The position numbers and the translations under genes were made by a program. A stretch of DNA of 64,000 nt from Nocardiopsis sp. FIRDI 009. Its GTDB lineage: Bacteria > Actinomycetota > Actinomycetes > Streptosporangiales > Streptosporangiaceae. Location: positions 1 to 64,000 of the forward strand of contig NZ_QPNC01000003.1 in the NCBI RefSeq assembly GCF_003386285.1, written 5' to 3'. Below, one piece after another: positions 40,168 to 48,312 of this stretch (position 1 is the first letter of the stretch; every line of letters begins with the position of its first letter). The notes below the pieces were generated by a model. The model searched no databases and was not told where the DNA came from. It worked only from the letters and a program-made list of their open reading frames with translations.

Positions 40168-42423
40168 ATGACCCGCCCGCCCCTCCCGCCCCGTGTGCCG
40201 CCCGGTCTGACGCCGCTCCATCCGACCGACCCCCGGGCGATCCCGCCGTTCACCGTCCACGGCCGACTCGGCGCGGGCGGTATGGGCGTGGTCCTGGCGG
40301 CGACCGACCTCCAGGGGGCCTGGGTGGCGATCAAGGTCGTGCGGGCCGAGTACGCGAACGATCCCGAGTTCCGGGCCCGCTTCGCCAGCGAGATCGAACT
40401 GATGCGCCGGGTCCGGGCCCGCTGCATCGCCCCCGTCCTGGCCCACGACACGGGTGCGCCCCAGCCCTGGTATGCCACCGCCTACCTGCCCGGTCCCACG
40501 CTGGGCGACCGCGTCCGCCGGGGCGGTGCGCTGCCGCTGCCCCGGGCCCGGGTGCTCGCGGCGGGTATGGCCGAGGCCGTCGCCGCCATCCACGCGTCCG
40601 GGGTCCTGCACCGCGATCTCAAGCCGTCCAACGTCATCCTCGCCCCCGACGGCCCCAAGGTGCTCGACTTCGGGATCGCCCGGGCGGTCGACGAGACCGG
40701 CCTGACCCGGACCGGTGGCCTGGTGGGCTCCCCGGCGTGGCTGAGCCCGGAGCGCTACCGGGGCGTCAGCGGGCCCGAGGCCGACGTGTTCGCGTGGGGG
40801 GCGATGGTCGCCTTCGCCGCCACCGGGCGACCGCCGTTCGGCAACGGCGGGGCGGAGACGCTCATGTACCGCATCCTCAGCGAGGAACCGGACCTGGACG
40901 GGCTGCCCGAGGAGCTCGCGGGACCGGTGGTCCAGGCCCTGGACAAGGACCCCGGTCGCAGACCGCCGGCGGCGGAGCTCGTGCACCGCGTCGCCGGTCC
41001 GCTCCCGGACGGCCCCGGGAACGACGACACGACCATCGTCGACGGGCTCATCCGCGACCACTGGGAACCGGACACCGGGGACGCGGAGGCGGCGTCCGGG
41101 GCGACCGTGCCGACCCCCGCGCCGCCGCCGTTCGAGGCGCCCGCCCCGCCGTCGCCGCCCTTCCCGGCCGCGACGCCGCGGCGTCTCCCGCACGCGGCGG
41201 CCTCCTCACCGGTGCCGCCCCCGGCCCAGCTTCCGGTCCCGACGTCTCCACCGGTCGGCGGCGGGGCGCGGCCCCGCCGCCGGAGGCTCCCCGTGCTCCT
41301 GGGCGCCGGCGCCCTGTCGCTCACGGTTCTCGGCGCGTTCGGGCTGTACGCCGCCGAGCGCCTCGCCGCCGACGGCGCGGGACGGGACCGGGAACCCGCC
41401 GACGGGACGCCGGCGGCCGTCGAGCCCGCCGCCCCGAACACCCTGTCCGGGGAGTTGCGGGGCTCCGGTTCCTCCTTCGCCGCCGCCGCTGTCCAGACGT
41501 GGGCGGTCGAGTACATGCGGGAGCGGCAGCCGGGCGTCACGGTCTCGTACGACACCGTGGGCTCGGGCGCCGGAGCGGAGGCGTTCGTCGCGGGCGAGAC
41601 CGACTTCGGTGTCGCGGACTTCGGCCTCACCGACAGCCAGCGCCGGGAGGCCGAGGACGCCCGTGGCTGCCCGGTCGCGCAGTTTCCCCTGGTGACCGGT
41701 GCCGTGGCCGTCATCACCGCGACCCCAGCGGTGGGTGACATGACGCTGAACGCCCGCCAGCTCGAGGTGATCTACACGGGGGAGGCGACCAACTACCGGG
41801 ATCTGCCCGCCTACCACGACGACCCGGAGACGATCGACTACGAGGTCCCCGACCTGGAGGTCCGGCCGGTCCGCCACCTCGACGCGGCCTCCACCGCGAG
41901 AGTCTTCAGCGAGTACCTGGCCGTGAACGGCGCGAGGTGGCGGGAACGCCACGGCGAGGCAGGGCGGGGCACCGACTGGGGATCGGCCTCGGTCGCCGCC
42001 CAGGGCGACGCGGGCGTGGCTCAGACGATCCGGGAGTACGAGGGCGGCATCGGCTTCGTCAACGCCGTCCACCTGTCCGAGGCCGATCTGCTGGACGTGG
42101 CGGTCCACAACGCGGAGGGCGTCCCGGCCCGTCCCACCCCCGAGGGCACGCGCGCGGCGACCGAGCAGCTGCGGCTGGACTCCGACGGAACCGCCTCGCT
42201 GCCCCGGGCGGTGGGCGACGCGTACCCGATCATGCGGATCAGCCACGTGTTCGCCTTCGAGTGCGACGACGGGGACGGGAGCGGCGCCGCGCTGCGGGAC
42301 CTGTGGACCTACGCCCTCTCCGAGGAGGGCTCGAAGGTCGTCGAGGAGGCGGGTTACACCCCGCTCGGTCCTTCGATCGGCGGTCGGGTCGGGGAGATCG
42401 TCGCCCGCGTCGGCGGGGGCTGA
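40168..42423 (+). CDS. Ser/Thr protein kinase fused to PstS-like phosphate-binding domain
   Basis: A 751-residue receptor kinase. The cytoplasmic Hanks-type kinase domain (about 28-275) has GAGGMG (35-40), Lys56 (VAIKVV), catalytic HRDLKPSN (about 147-154), LDFGIAR and SPERYRG. A proline/alanine-rich linker (about 310-370) leads to one transmembrane helix (about 374-395). The outer part (about 428-751) resembles PstS/PBP-like phosphate-binding proteins (SGSSFAAAAVQTWAVEY; DTVGSGAGAEAF; TDFGVADFGLTD; GGIGFVNAV). It is a plausible direct sensor of extracellular phosphate or a similar anion signalling by phosphorylation. Monocistronic; no pst genes nearby. Confidence 0.9.
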   Translation: MTRPPLPPRVPPGLTPLHPTDPRAIPPFTVHGRLGAGGMGVVLAATDLQGAWVAIKVVRAEYANDPEFRARFASEIELMRRVRARCIAPVLAHDTGAPQPWYATAYLPGPTLGDRVRRGGALPLPRARVLAAGMAEAVAAIHASGVLHRDLKPSNVILAPDGPKVLDFGIARAVDETGLTRTGGLVGSPAWLSPERYRGVSGPEADVFAWGAMVAFAATGRPPFGNGGAETLMYRILSEEPDLDGLPEELAGPVVQALDKDPGRRPPAAELVHRVAGPLPDGPGNDDTTIVDGLIRDHWEPDTGDAEAASGATVPTPAPPPFEAPAPPSPPFPAATPRRLPHAAASSPVPPPAQLPVPTSPPVGGGARPRRRRLPVLLGAGALSLTVLGAFGLYAAERLAADGAGRDREPADGTPAAVEPAAPNTLSGELRGSGSSFAAAAVQTWAVEYMRERQPGVTVSYDTVGSGAGAEAFVAGETDFGVADFGLTDSQRREAEDARGCPVAQFPLVTGAVAVITATPAVGDMTLNARQLEVIYTGEATNYRDLPAYHDDPETIDYEVPDLEVRPVRHLDAASTARVFSEYLAVNGARWRERHGEAGRGTDWGSASVAAQGDAGVAQTIREYEGGIGFVNAVHLSEADLLDVAVHNAEGVPARPTPEGTRAATEQLRLDSDGTASLPRAVGDAYPIMRISHVFAFECDDGDGSGAALRDLWTYALSEEGSKVVEEAGYTPLGPSIGGRVGEIVARVGGG

Positions 42424-42444
42424 CCCCGGCGCCTGGGGGAGGGG

Positions 42445-43020
42445 TCAATCCCCCTCACCGGAGGCCAACCGTGCCCGGGCCTCCATGAGCGCGAAGCCCA
42501 GGAGGTTGAGTCCGCGCCAGTGCTCGGGCCGCTCGGCGTTCTCGTTCCGGGCGCTCAGCCCGATCCCCCACACCCGGTCCCGGGGGCTGGCCTCCACCAG
42601 GACCCGGTCGCCGGTGCCGAGCAGGAACGACCGCAGGTCGGGATTCTGCCCGAACTTGGCGACGTTGCCGTCCACCACGATCCCGAACCGCGCCTCCTCC
42701 CAGGTCGCCTGGTCGAAGCCCCGGACCTGCCGCCCGAGCTTCTTGGCCTCCCCGGGGTGTCCGGCCGCGACGATCCGCTCGGCCGTCTCCGCGTCGTCGA
42801 ACAGCCGGGCCTTGCCCGCCATCATGTAGTGCTCGGCCGTGGCGTAGGCGGTCCCGTCGACGGTGAAGTCGGCGGGCCACCACTGCGACAGGCAGCTCGC
42901 CGAGACCCCGCCCGACGCAGGCGGCCGGTGGCCCCAGAAGTGCACGTACTTCGGACGGCCCGTCGCCGCGGTCAACTCACTCACCGATCGCGCGTCGGCC
43001 GGGTTCCAGGTGTCCGTCAT
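42445..43020 (-). CDS. NADAR family protein (YbiA-like N-glycosidase)
   Basis: A 191-residue NADAR-domain protein. Family motifs are KYVHFWGH, LSQWWPADFTVDG, TAEHYMMAGKARLF, GDRVLVEASPRDRVWGIG and HWRGLNLLGFALM. E. coli YbiA removes riboflavin-pathway intermediates by N-glycosidase activity, and other members process ADP-ribose or NAD-derived compounds. Several start codons are possible (43020, 43029, 43050); the first was chosen by domain start, with a weak ribosome-binding site. Confidence 0.88.
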   Translation of the reverse strand: MTDTWNPADARSVSELTAATGRPKYVHFWGHRPPASGGVSASCLSQWWPADFTVDGTAYATAEHYMMAGKARLFDDAETAERIVAAGHPGEAKKLGRQVRGFDQATWEEARFGIVVDGNVAKFGQNPDLRSFLLGTGDRVLVEASPRDRVWGIGLSARNENAERPEHWRGLNLLGFALMEARARLASGEGD

Positions 43021-43247
43021 GTCCCGCATCGTCCCAGAGGGGTCCGACATCCGGACACCGGTTTTCCGGTTCGCCGACGGTTCCACCCGTGGCGGACGCC
43101 CCGGCGCGGGTGGAACCGGTTTCCGGGCCGGGGCGGTCGACCGCGTAGTAGCGTTGCGTGGTGCCTCGGAGGTCGGAGGTCAGCGGCGTGCCGTGGGTCC
43201 CGGCGCCGACGGCGCCGGGAGCGGGGTCGACGTGTCGCGGGGGAGCG

Positions 43248-43733
43248 GTGGCCGGAACGAGATGGCTCGACGAGGGCGAGCAGCGGACCTGGCGGACCTT
43301 CCTGATGGCCGTCCACCTGCTGGACGGCGCCCTGGACCGCCAGCTCAGAAGGGACTCCGGGCTGCCCCACGCCTACTATCAGGCGCTCGCGATGCTCTCC
43401 GAGGCCCCGGACCGCTCGCTGACGATGACGGAGCTGGCCAGGATCCTGCGCTCCTCGGCGAGTCGGCTCTCCCACGCCGTGGCCCGCCTTGAGAAGGAAG
43501 GGCTCGTCCGCCGGTCCAAGCGCCCGGGGGACCGGCGGACGACGGTCGTCTCGCTCACCCCCGAGGGGATGGAGGTGCTGCGGGAGGCGGCGCCGGGGCA
43601 CGTGGAGGAGGTGCGCAGGGTGCTCTTCGACACGCTCTCGCCCGCCCAGGTCGCCCAGCTGGAGGAGATCTCGGAGGCGATGCTCGGCGCCCTCGACCCC
43701 GAGGGGGCCGAGCCCCGCTACCCGCGTTCCTAG
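43248..43733 (+). CDS. MarR-family regulator
   Basis: A 161-residue winged-helix repressor. The core is LTMTELARILRSSASRLSHAVARLEKEGLVRR, followed by the wing PGDRRTTVVSLTPEG. The N-terminal helix RTFLMAVHLLDGALDRQLRRD and the C-terminal helices form the dimer. The start is uncertain: the GTG at 43248 has a close GGGGGAG; a GTG at 43158 would add 30 low-complexity residues. It lies 208 nt before the doxX gene on the same strand and may control it. Confidence 0.85.
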   Translation: MAGTRWLDEGEQRTWRTFLMAVHLLDGALDRQLRRDSGLPHAYYQALAMLSEAPDRSLTMTELARILRSSASRLSHAVARLEKEGLVRRSKRPGDRRTTVVSLTPEGMEVLREAAPGHVEEVRRVLFDTLSPAQVAQLEEISEAMLGALDPEGAEPRYPRS

Positions 43734-43941
43734 AGGGAACCGGCGGGCGGGGCGGGGCGGTCGCGTCCCGCCACCGCCTCCGAACAGGGTGGACGTCGGC
43801 TTGGGCTGCCCGGATTTCGTCACCTTACGTGGTCGAATGGGAACGAAGGTGCATGTAGTTTCTTGGGAAAAGGTTGTAGTCTCAAGTGACCGCTTCGGGG
43901 CGCCTTCCCCCGGAGCGCCCGCTCACGAAAGCAGGAACCCC

Positions 43942-44358
43942 ATGAACGAGCAGTCCTCATCGCTGAGAGTCGGCGACTTCACAAGCCTCCTGGCCAGGCT
44001 CGTCGTCGGCGGCGTGTTCATCTACCACGGTTGGCCCAAGCTGGCCGACCCCGGCGCCACCGCGGAGTTCTTCGGGATGGTCGGCGTCCCCATGCCCCAG
44101 GTCGCCGCGGTCGTCGGCGGTCTCGTCGAGGTCGGCGGCGGGGCGGCGCTGATCCTCGGGTTCGCGCTGCCCGTCGTCGGGATCCTGCTGGCCCTGGAGA
44201 TGGTCGGCGCCTACGTCTTCGCCCACGCCGGTCAGGCCTTCTCCGAGTTCGAGCTGGTCGTGGTGCTCGGCGCCGCCGCGCTCGCGCTCGGGTTCTCCGG
44301 TGGCCGCTTCGCCCTGGACCGGATCCTGCCGTGGAGTCGCCGCCGCCGTCAGGAGTAG
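43942..44358 (+). CDS. DoxX family membrane protein
   Basis: A 138-residue protein with four hydrophobic helices. The family motif LLARLVVGGVFIYHGWPKL is followed by a Gly-rich second helix with GGLVEVGGGAALILG. DoxX proteins act in thiol/oxidative stress membrane complexes in mycobacteria, or as quinone-linked subunits; the role here is unknown. The ATG has AGGAA at 4-5 nt. An AT-rich stretch upstream (43840-43900), with a short TTG/CAA dyad, could hold the MarR site. A strong terminator follows. Confidence 0.88.
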   Translation: MNEQSSSLRVGDFTSLLARLVVGGVFIYHGWPKLADPGATAEFFGMVGVPMPQVAAVVGGLVEVGGGAALILGFALPVVGILLALEMVGAYVFAHAGQAFSEFELVVVLGAAALALGFSGGRFALDRILPWSRRRRQE

Positions 44359-44370
44359 CCGCCGGGGCGT

Positions 44371-44429
44371 GACGGAGCCCTCTGGAAGTCGGAGACGCGG
44401 CAGTCCCCGACCCTCCAGGGGGCTCCGTC
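44371..44429 (+). terminator. Terminator after doxX-like gene
   Basis: GACGGAGCCCTCTGGA (44371-44386) pairs with TCCAGGGGGCTCCGTC (44414-44429) with one wobble, a 16-bp stem. It insulates the following conflict-system genes. Confidence 0.75.
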
Positions 44430-44583
44430 GTCGTGTGCGGGGGGCGCACGCTCCGGACGCCCTTGGTGACCAGGGGTGACACCCTCGTCGCCGACTTTGC
44501 GGACCCCCGTTCGGAAACGGTCGGCCCGGGGCACTTCTCTACTCAATTCACCATTCAGGCCCGGTGCTATAAGGATTTGTGTA

Positions 44584-44613
44584 TTGTGGTGTTTTCGGGT
44601 CGGTGGGTAGAAT
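44584..44613 (+). promoter_or_regulatory. Putative promoter of the VMAP conflict operon
   Basis: In a sharp AT-rich patch (44536-44620), TTGTGG (44584-44589) is 18 nt from TAGAAT (44608-44613). A leader of about 75 nt would precede the TTG start at 44694. Confidence 0.45.
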
Positions 44614-44693
44614 CATCAGGAATCCACGTCGACAGTGGGGGGAAACGATCTCCGCCCCCGTTTCCCTTCCCCCCGTGCCGAACGGGAGCCTGC

Positions 44694-45668
44694 TTGTCCC
44701 ACCTGGCCGAATACCCGCCGTACCAGAATTCCGCCGACTGGCAGCTGCGTGTCACCGATCGGAGCGGTTCCGCCCTCCACGGGGCGGCGGCACTGGTGAC
44801 CCCCCACCACCTGGTCACGTGCGCCCACGTCGTCCGAGCCGCCGTCGGCGAGGCGGGCCCCGGCAGCCGCGTGAGCGTGGACGCGCCACGGGGCGCCGAA
44901 GGGTGGACCGCCACGGCCGAGGTCCTCCCGGGCGGGTGGTGGTGGCGCGACGGCAGCCCCTGGGACGCGGCCGTTCTGCGGCTGGACCGCCCCGCCCCGG
45001 CCCGCCCCGCCGTCCTCGCCGGCCCACCGCGGGTCGGCGACCGCGTCCGCGTCGTCGGCTTCGCCCAGTCGCCCTCCGGGCGGTGGGTCACCGGGAGCGT
45101 CGCCGGTTCGGGCGGCAGCCACCCCGAGTACGTCCAGATCGACACCGACCCCGGGGCCGGAGCCGTCTTCACCCGGGGTTTCAGCGGTGGCGGTGTCCGA
45201 GAGGAGGAGACGGACGCCCTTGTGGGCATCGTGTGTGAGGCGGCCACCGAAGGCAGGCTGGGCTGGATGATTCCCATGACGGAGATCCGCCCGGTGTGGG
45301 AGTCGGACCGGGCGGTTCCGACACCCCCCTCCCCGCCCCGGCTGCGGCCCGCCGCGGAGCCCCCGACCGAGGGGGCCGTGCGGCGGGCGGTCGTCGCGAC
45401 CGGCCTCGCCATGTCCGACCTGGACACCCTCACCTCCCCCGACCAGCGCAGATCCTTCCACCAGGGGCTCGACCGGCGCCTGCGGACGCGGGTGCGCCTC
45501 GACCAGGACCCGCGCACCTTCGCCGCGTCACTCGTCCATCTGGCCCACCGCGAGTTCGACCTCCTCGCCGAGGTACTGGACCAGTTGGACGCGTGGGAGG
45601 AGGGGAGCGCCTCCATGCGGCGCGTCCGCGACGCCGCGGCTCCGCTGCTGGAGTGGGGCTCCGGGTGA
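44694..45668 (+). CDS. Trypsin-like serine protease with EAD domain
   Basis: A 324-residue protein, the likely effector of the conflict system. Residues 10-200 are a trypsin-like domain with an intact triad: His45 (TCAHVV), Asp91 (SPWDAAVL) and Ser164 (RGFSGGGV). Residues about 225-320 are an all-helical effector-associated domain (AVRRAVVATGLAM to VLDQLDAWEEG), which docks effectors to VMAP proteins. No signal peptide, so cytosolic. TTG start chosen: GGGAG (44684-44688) lies 5 nt upstream. Longer readings cross the promoter. It overlaps the VMAP gene by 4 nt. Confidence 0.9.
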   Translation: MSHLAEYPPYQNSADWQLRVTDRSGSALHGAAALVTPHHLVTCAHVVRAAVGEAGPGSRVSVDAPRGAEGWTATAEVLPGGWWWRDGSPWDAAVLRLDRPAPARPAVLAGPPRVGDRVRVVGFAQSPSGRWVTGSVAGSGGSHPEYVQIDTDPGAGAVFTRGFSGGGVREEETDALVGIVCEAATEGRLGWMIPMTEIRPVWESDRAVPTPPSPPRLRPAAEPPTEGAVRRAVVATGLAMSDLDTLTSPDQRRSFHQGLDRRLRTRVRLDQDPRTFAASLVHLAHREFDLLAEVLDQLDAWEEGSASMRRVRDAAAPLLEWGSG

Positions 45669-47119
45669 ACGCGCGGGACGTCGAGAACCTGGCCCTCGCG
45701 CTGTGCGACGTCGAACACGTCTACTCCCAGGAGCACCGGGAGCAGCTCATGCGGTACCTGCCCAGGGCCGTCCGCCGGGGCGTGGACGCCTCCGGGGCGC
45801 CCTCCGTCTTCGCCCGCCGCCTCGTCCTGTTCTGCCGGGAGCGCGAGTGCGTCGGCTGTCTGGTGCGCTGGGTCCTGCACCTGGAGGACCGCGGCCGGAG
45901 CGCGCGGGCGGCGGCGGAGGCGGCCCGCCCCCTTCTCGACGAGGAGGAGTACACCCTGCTCGCCCAGCACGTCGAGGTCCGCGACGCCCGGGACGTGGGC
46001 GCCGTGCGGGACGCGCTGACCCCCGTCCTCTTCGACAAGGTCGAGGCGGTCTTCGAGCGCGTCCGGCCGGCCACCTTCCGGGTCGACACCCCCGAACCCG
46101 TCACGGCCTGGGACGCCCTGATGGACCTCGCCGAGCGCCCCGCCCCGCCGGACGGGGCGCCGCCGGTGCTCCTGTTCTGCGCGGAGGTCGCCCGCCACCT
46201 GAGGACGATCGACACGGGCCTGCTGGAGGAGTGGGGCCGGGGGCTGCGCCCTCCGGAGCCGCCCGGGGCTCCGCCCGCGCCGGAACGCCCGGCCCGCCTG
46301 GTCGTCCGCGTCGGACAGGGCACGCGGCGGGACCGCTACGAGGTGGAGTACTGGACCGTCCTCAGCCAGCGCCGGGGCGAGGAACCGGACTTCTGCGACC
46401 ACGACGTGTACCCCGACGTCGATCCGGCCTCGATCGGGGAGCGGGTCGGCGGGCTGCTCAGCCGGATGGAGGCCGACCCCCGGACGGCGCACCACGGCGG
46501 CAGGCGGGTCGAGCTGGTCGCTCCCCTGATCCTGCTCGACCGCCTCCGGGCCGAGACCTGGCAGCGCACCCGCTCCGGCGGTGTCCCCCTGGGCGCCCGC
46601 GCGGAGGTGGTGTACCGCGCGGAGGAGCTGCTCCCGGACCGGGCGGGCCGTGACGCGTGGGGCACGTGTGTCAACAGATGGCGTCAGTTGGAATCGAGCG
46701 GAGAGGCGCTCGCGCTCGACGAGTTCCACGATCCGGGAACGGACGACGATCCCCTTCCGGAACGGCTCCGGGACGACCGGGTGATCGTTCTGTCCGTTCC
46801 CTCCCGACTGGGTCGTTGGTATACACAGGTCTGGTCGGCGATTACGCTTGGAGTTCCGGTTGTGGTCTGGCGATCCGCGGAATTCGGCCCGGGAATCGGA
46901 TCATGGCTGAACCCGGTTCGCGTGGGACGGGAGGTGACGGTGACCTCGGAGGAAATCCGCGCGCTCCCCGAAGTTCTCCACAGCTCCCGGTCCGGACGCG
47001 TGTCACCGAGTGAGAGCGGGTACATCGAGGGCAGTCTCGAGATCGCCGTCATCTACCACGATCCCCTTCCGGTACTGCCGGAACCCCCTCCGCAGATGTC
47101 CACCGACAGCATCCGATAG
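45665..47119 (+). CDS. VMAP protein (vWA-MoxR associated), EAD-containing
   Basis: A 484-residue adaptor. The N-terminal about 95 residues (NARDVENLALALCDVEHVYS to the Ala-rich helix) look like an effector-associated domain that could pair with the same domain in the protease. A middle helical part follows (about 100-200). The C-terminal part (about 215-484) matches VMAP-C: LVVRVGQGTRRDRYEVEYW, then LLDRLRAETWQRT, VVYRAEELL and VNRWRQLE. VMAP proteins link a MoxR/vWA NTPase switch to an effector. The GTG overlaps the protease stop (GTGA). The 3' third is less GC-rich than its neighbours. Confidence 0.82.
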   Translation: MNARDVENLALALCDVEHVYSQEHREQLMRYLPRAVRRGVDASGAPSVFARRLVLFCRERECVGCLVRWVLHLEDRGRSARAAAEAARPLLDEEEYTLLAQHVEVRDARDVGAVRDALTPVLFDKVEAVFERVRPATFRVDTPEPVTAWDALMDLAERPAPPDGAPPVLLFCAEVARHLRTIDTGLLEEWGRGLRPPEPPGAPPAPERPARLVVRVGQGTRRDRYEVEYWTVLSQRRGEEPDFCDHDVYPDVDPASIGERVGGLLSRMEADPRTAHHGGRRVELVAPLILLDRLRAETWQRTRSGGVPLGARAEVVYRAEELLPDRAGRDAWGTCVNRWRQLESSGEALALDEFHDPGTDDDPLPERLRDDRVIVLSVPSRLGRWYTQVWSAITLGVPVVVWRSAEFGPGIGSWLNPVRVGREVTVTSEEIRALPEVLHSSRSGRVSPSESGYIEGSLEIAVIYHDPLPVLPEPPPQMSTDSIR

Positions 47120-47148
47120 CCCCCTGGGCGCGGTTCGAAGGGCATGCC

Positions 47149-48312
47149 ATGACCACACCCCCCGGAACAGGGCCAGCCGACTCCGCGCGGACGGTGCCGG
47201 AGTGGTGGATCTTCCATGGCACCGGTCAGCCCCGCCGCCACCTCGACCTGGCGGCCCAACTGCCGCCGCCCCCGCCGTGGCGCGTCTACGGGGGCGCGCC
47301 CGACCCCGGCGCCCCGCCGCCGGACGACCCGCCCCCGGAGGAGGACTCCTCCCGGGTGCTCGGCCGGGGCCGGTCTCCGGCGGTCCCGCTGGGCGCCCGC
47401 CGCCGCCGTCTGCTCGACAGGGTCAACGCCGCGATCCTGCTGCGGCGACCGCTCCTGCTCGTCGGCCCGCCGGGGGTGGGCAAGTCGAGCCTGGCGCACC
47501 AGATCTCCCGCGAACTCGGGTTGGGCCGGGTGCTGCGCTGGGCGGTCAACAGCAGGTCCACCGCCACCGAGGGGCTCTACTCCTACGACCCCCTCACCCA
47601 GATCCACGACCTCAACGTGGAGGGCGCCCGCCGCCGCGCCCTCGGGACGGCGGACCGCCGCTACGGCGCGGGGGCCGACGGCGACCCGTTCGAGGCCCAC
47701 CTGCGCAGCAGCGCCGAGTCCATCGGCCGCTACCTCACCCTCGGCCCCCTGGGCACCGCCTTCCTCCCCGCCGCGCTGCCGCGCGTGCTGCTGGTGGACG
47801 ACTTCGACCTCGGCGACTTCGACCTGGCGGGCGACCTCCTCGACCTCTTCGAGAACGGGGGGTACCGCGTTCCCGAGCTCGCCAGGCTGGCCGGGGCCGC
47901 CGAGTCGATCGAGGTGGGCACCGACGACCCCGGCCGGACCGTCCGCGTCACACGCGGCGAGGTCCTGTGCTCGGCCTTCCCGATCACCGTCGTGACCTGC
48001 AACAGCGACCGCGACCTCCCGCCCGCCTTCCTGCGCCGCTGCGTCCCGGTGTACATGGAGTTGCCGGACGAGGAGGAGCTGGTGTCGATGGTCGCCGGAC
48101 ACTTCAACGGCGCCACGCCGCCGGGGACACGCGCCCTGGTCACCGAGTTCCTGCGCCGGACCGCGGACGGCCACCGGCTCTCCGTCGACCAGCTGCTCAA
48201 CGCCGTCCACATGCTCGGGACGGTGGACGGGGCGGGCACGGCGCCCGGCCCCGAGCACGTGGAGCACTTCTCCGAACTGCTGTGGCACCGGCTCACGGAA
48301 ACCCCGGGATGA
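47149..48312 (+). CDS. MoxR-type AAA+ ATPase
   Basis: A 387-residue AAA+ ATPase. After a proline-rich N-terminus (about 35-80) come Walker A GPPGVGKSS (106-114), Walker B LLVDDFD (214-220), sensor 1 VVTCNSDRDLPPAF (281-294) and the arginine finger region FLRRC. Its chaperone-like NTPase activity is expected to arm the vWA/VMAP pair. It lies 29 nt after the VMAP gene. Its stop overlaps the ATG of the next gene by 4 nt. Confidence 0.92.
   Translation: MTTPPGTGPADSARTVPEWWIFHGTGQPRRHLDLAAQLPPPPPWRVYGGAPDPGAPPPDDPPPEEDSSRVLGRGRSPAVPLGARRRRLLDRVNAAILLRRPLLLVGPPGVGKSSLAHQISRELGLGRVLRWAVNSRSTATEGLYSYDPLTQIHDLNVEGARRRALGTADRRYGAGADGDPFEAHLRSSAESIGRYLTLGPLGTAFLPAALPRVLLVDDFDLGDFDLAGDLLDLFENGGYRVPELARLAGAAESIEVGTDDPGRTVRVTRGEVLCSAFPITVVTCNSDRDLPPAFLRRCVPVYMELPDEEELVSMVAGHFNGATPPGTRALVTEFLRRTADGHRLSVDQLLNAVHMLGTVDGAGTAPGPEHVEHFSELLWHRLTETPG

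Noticed and set aside
47010-48308. An in-frame upstream extension of the SAV_2336/TPR gene
   Set aside because: It runs in another frame through the whole MoxR ATPase gene and is Pro/Arg-rich shadow sequence; the ATG at 48309 overlaps the MoxR stop as expected for coupling.
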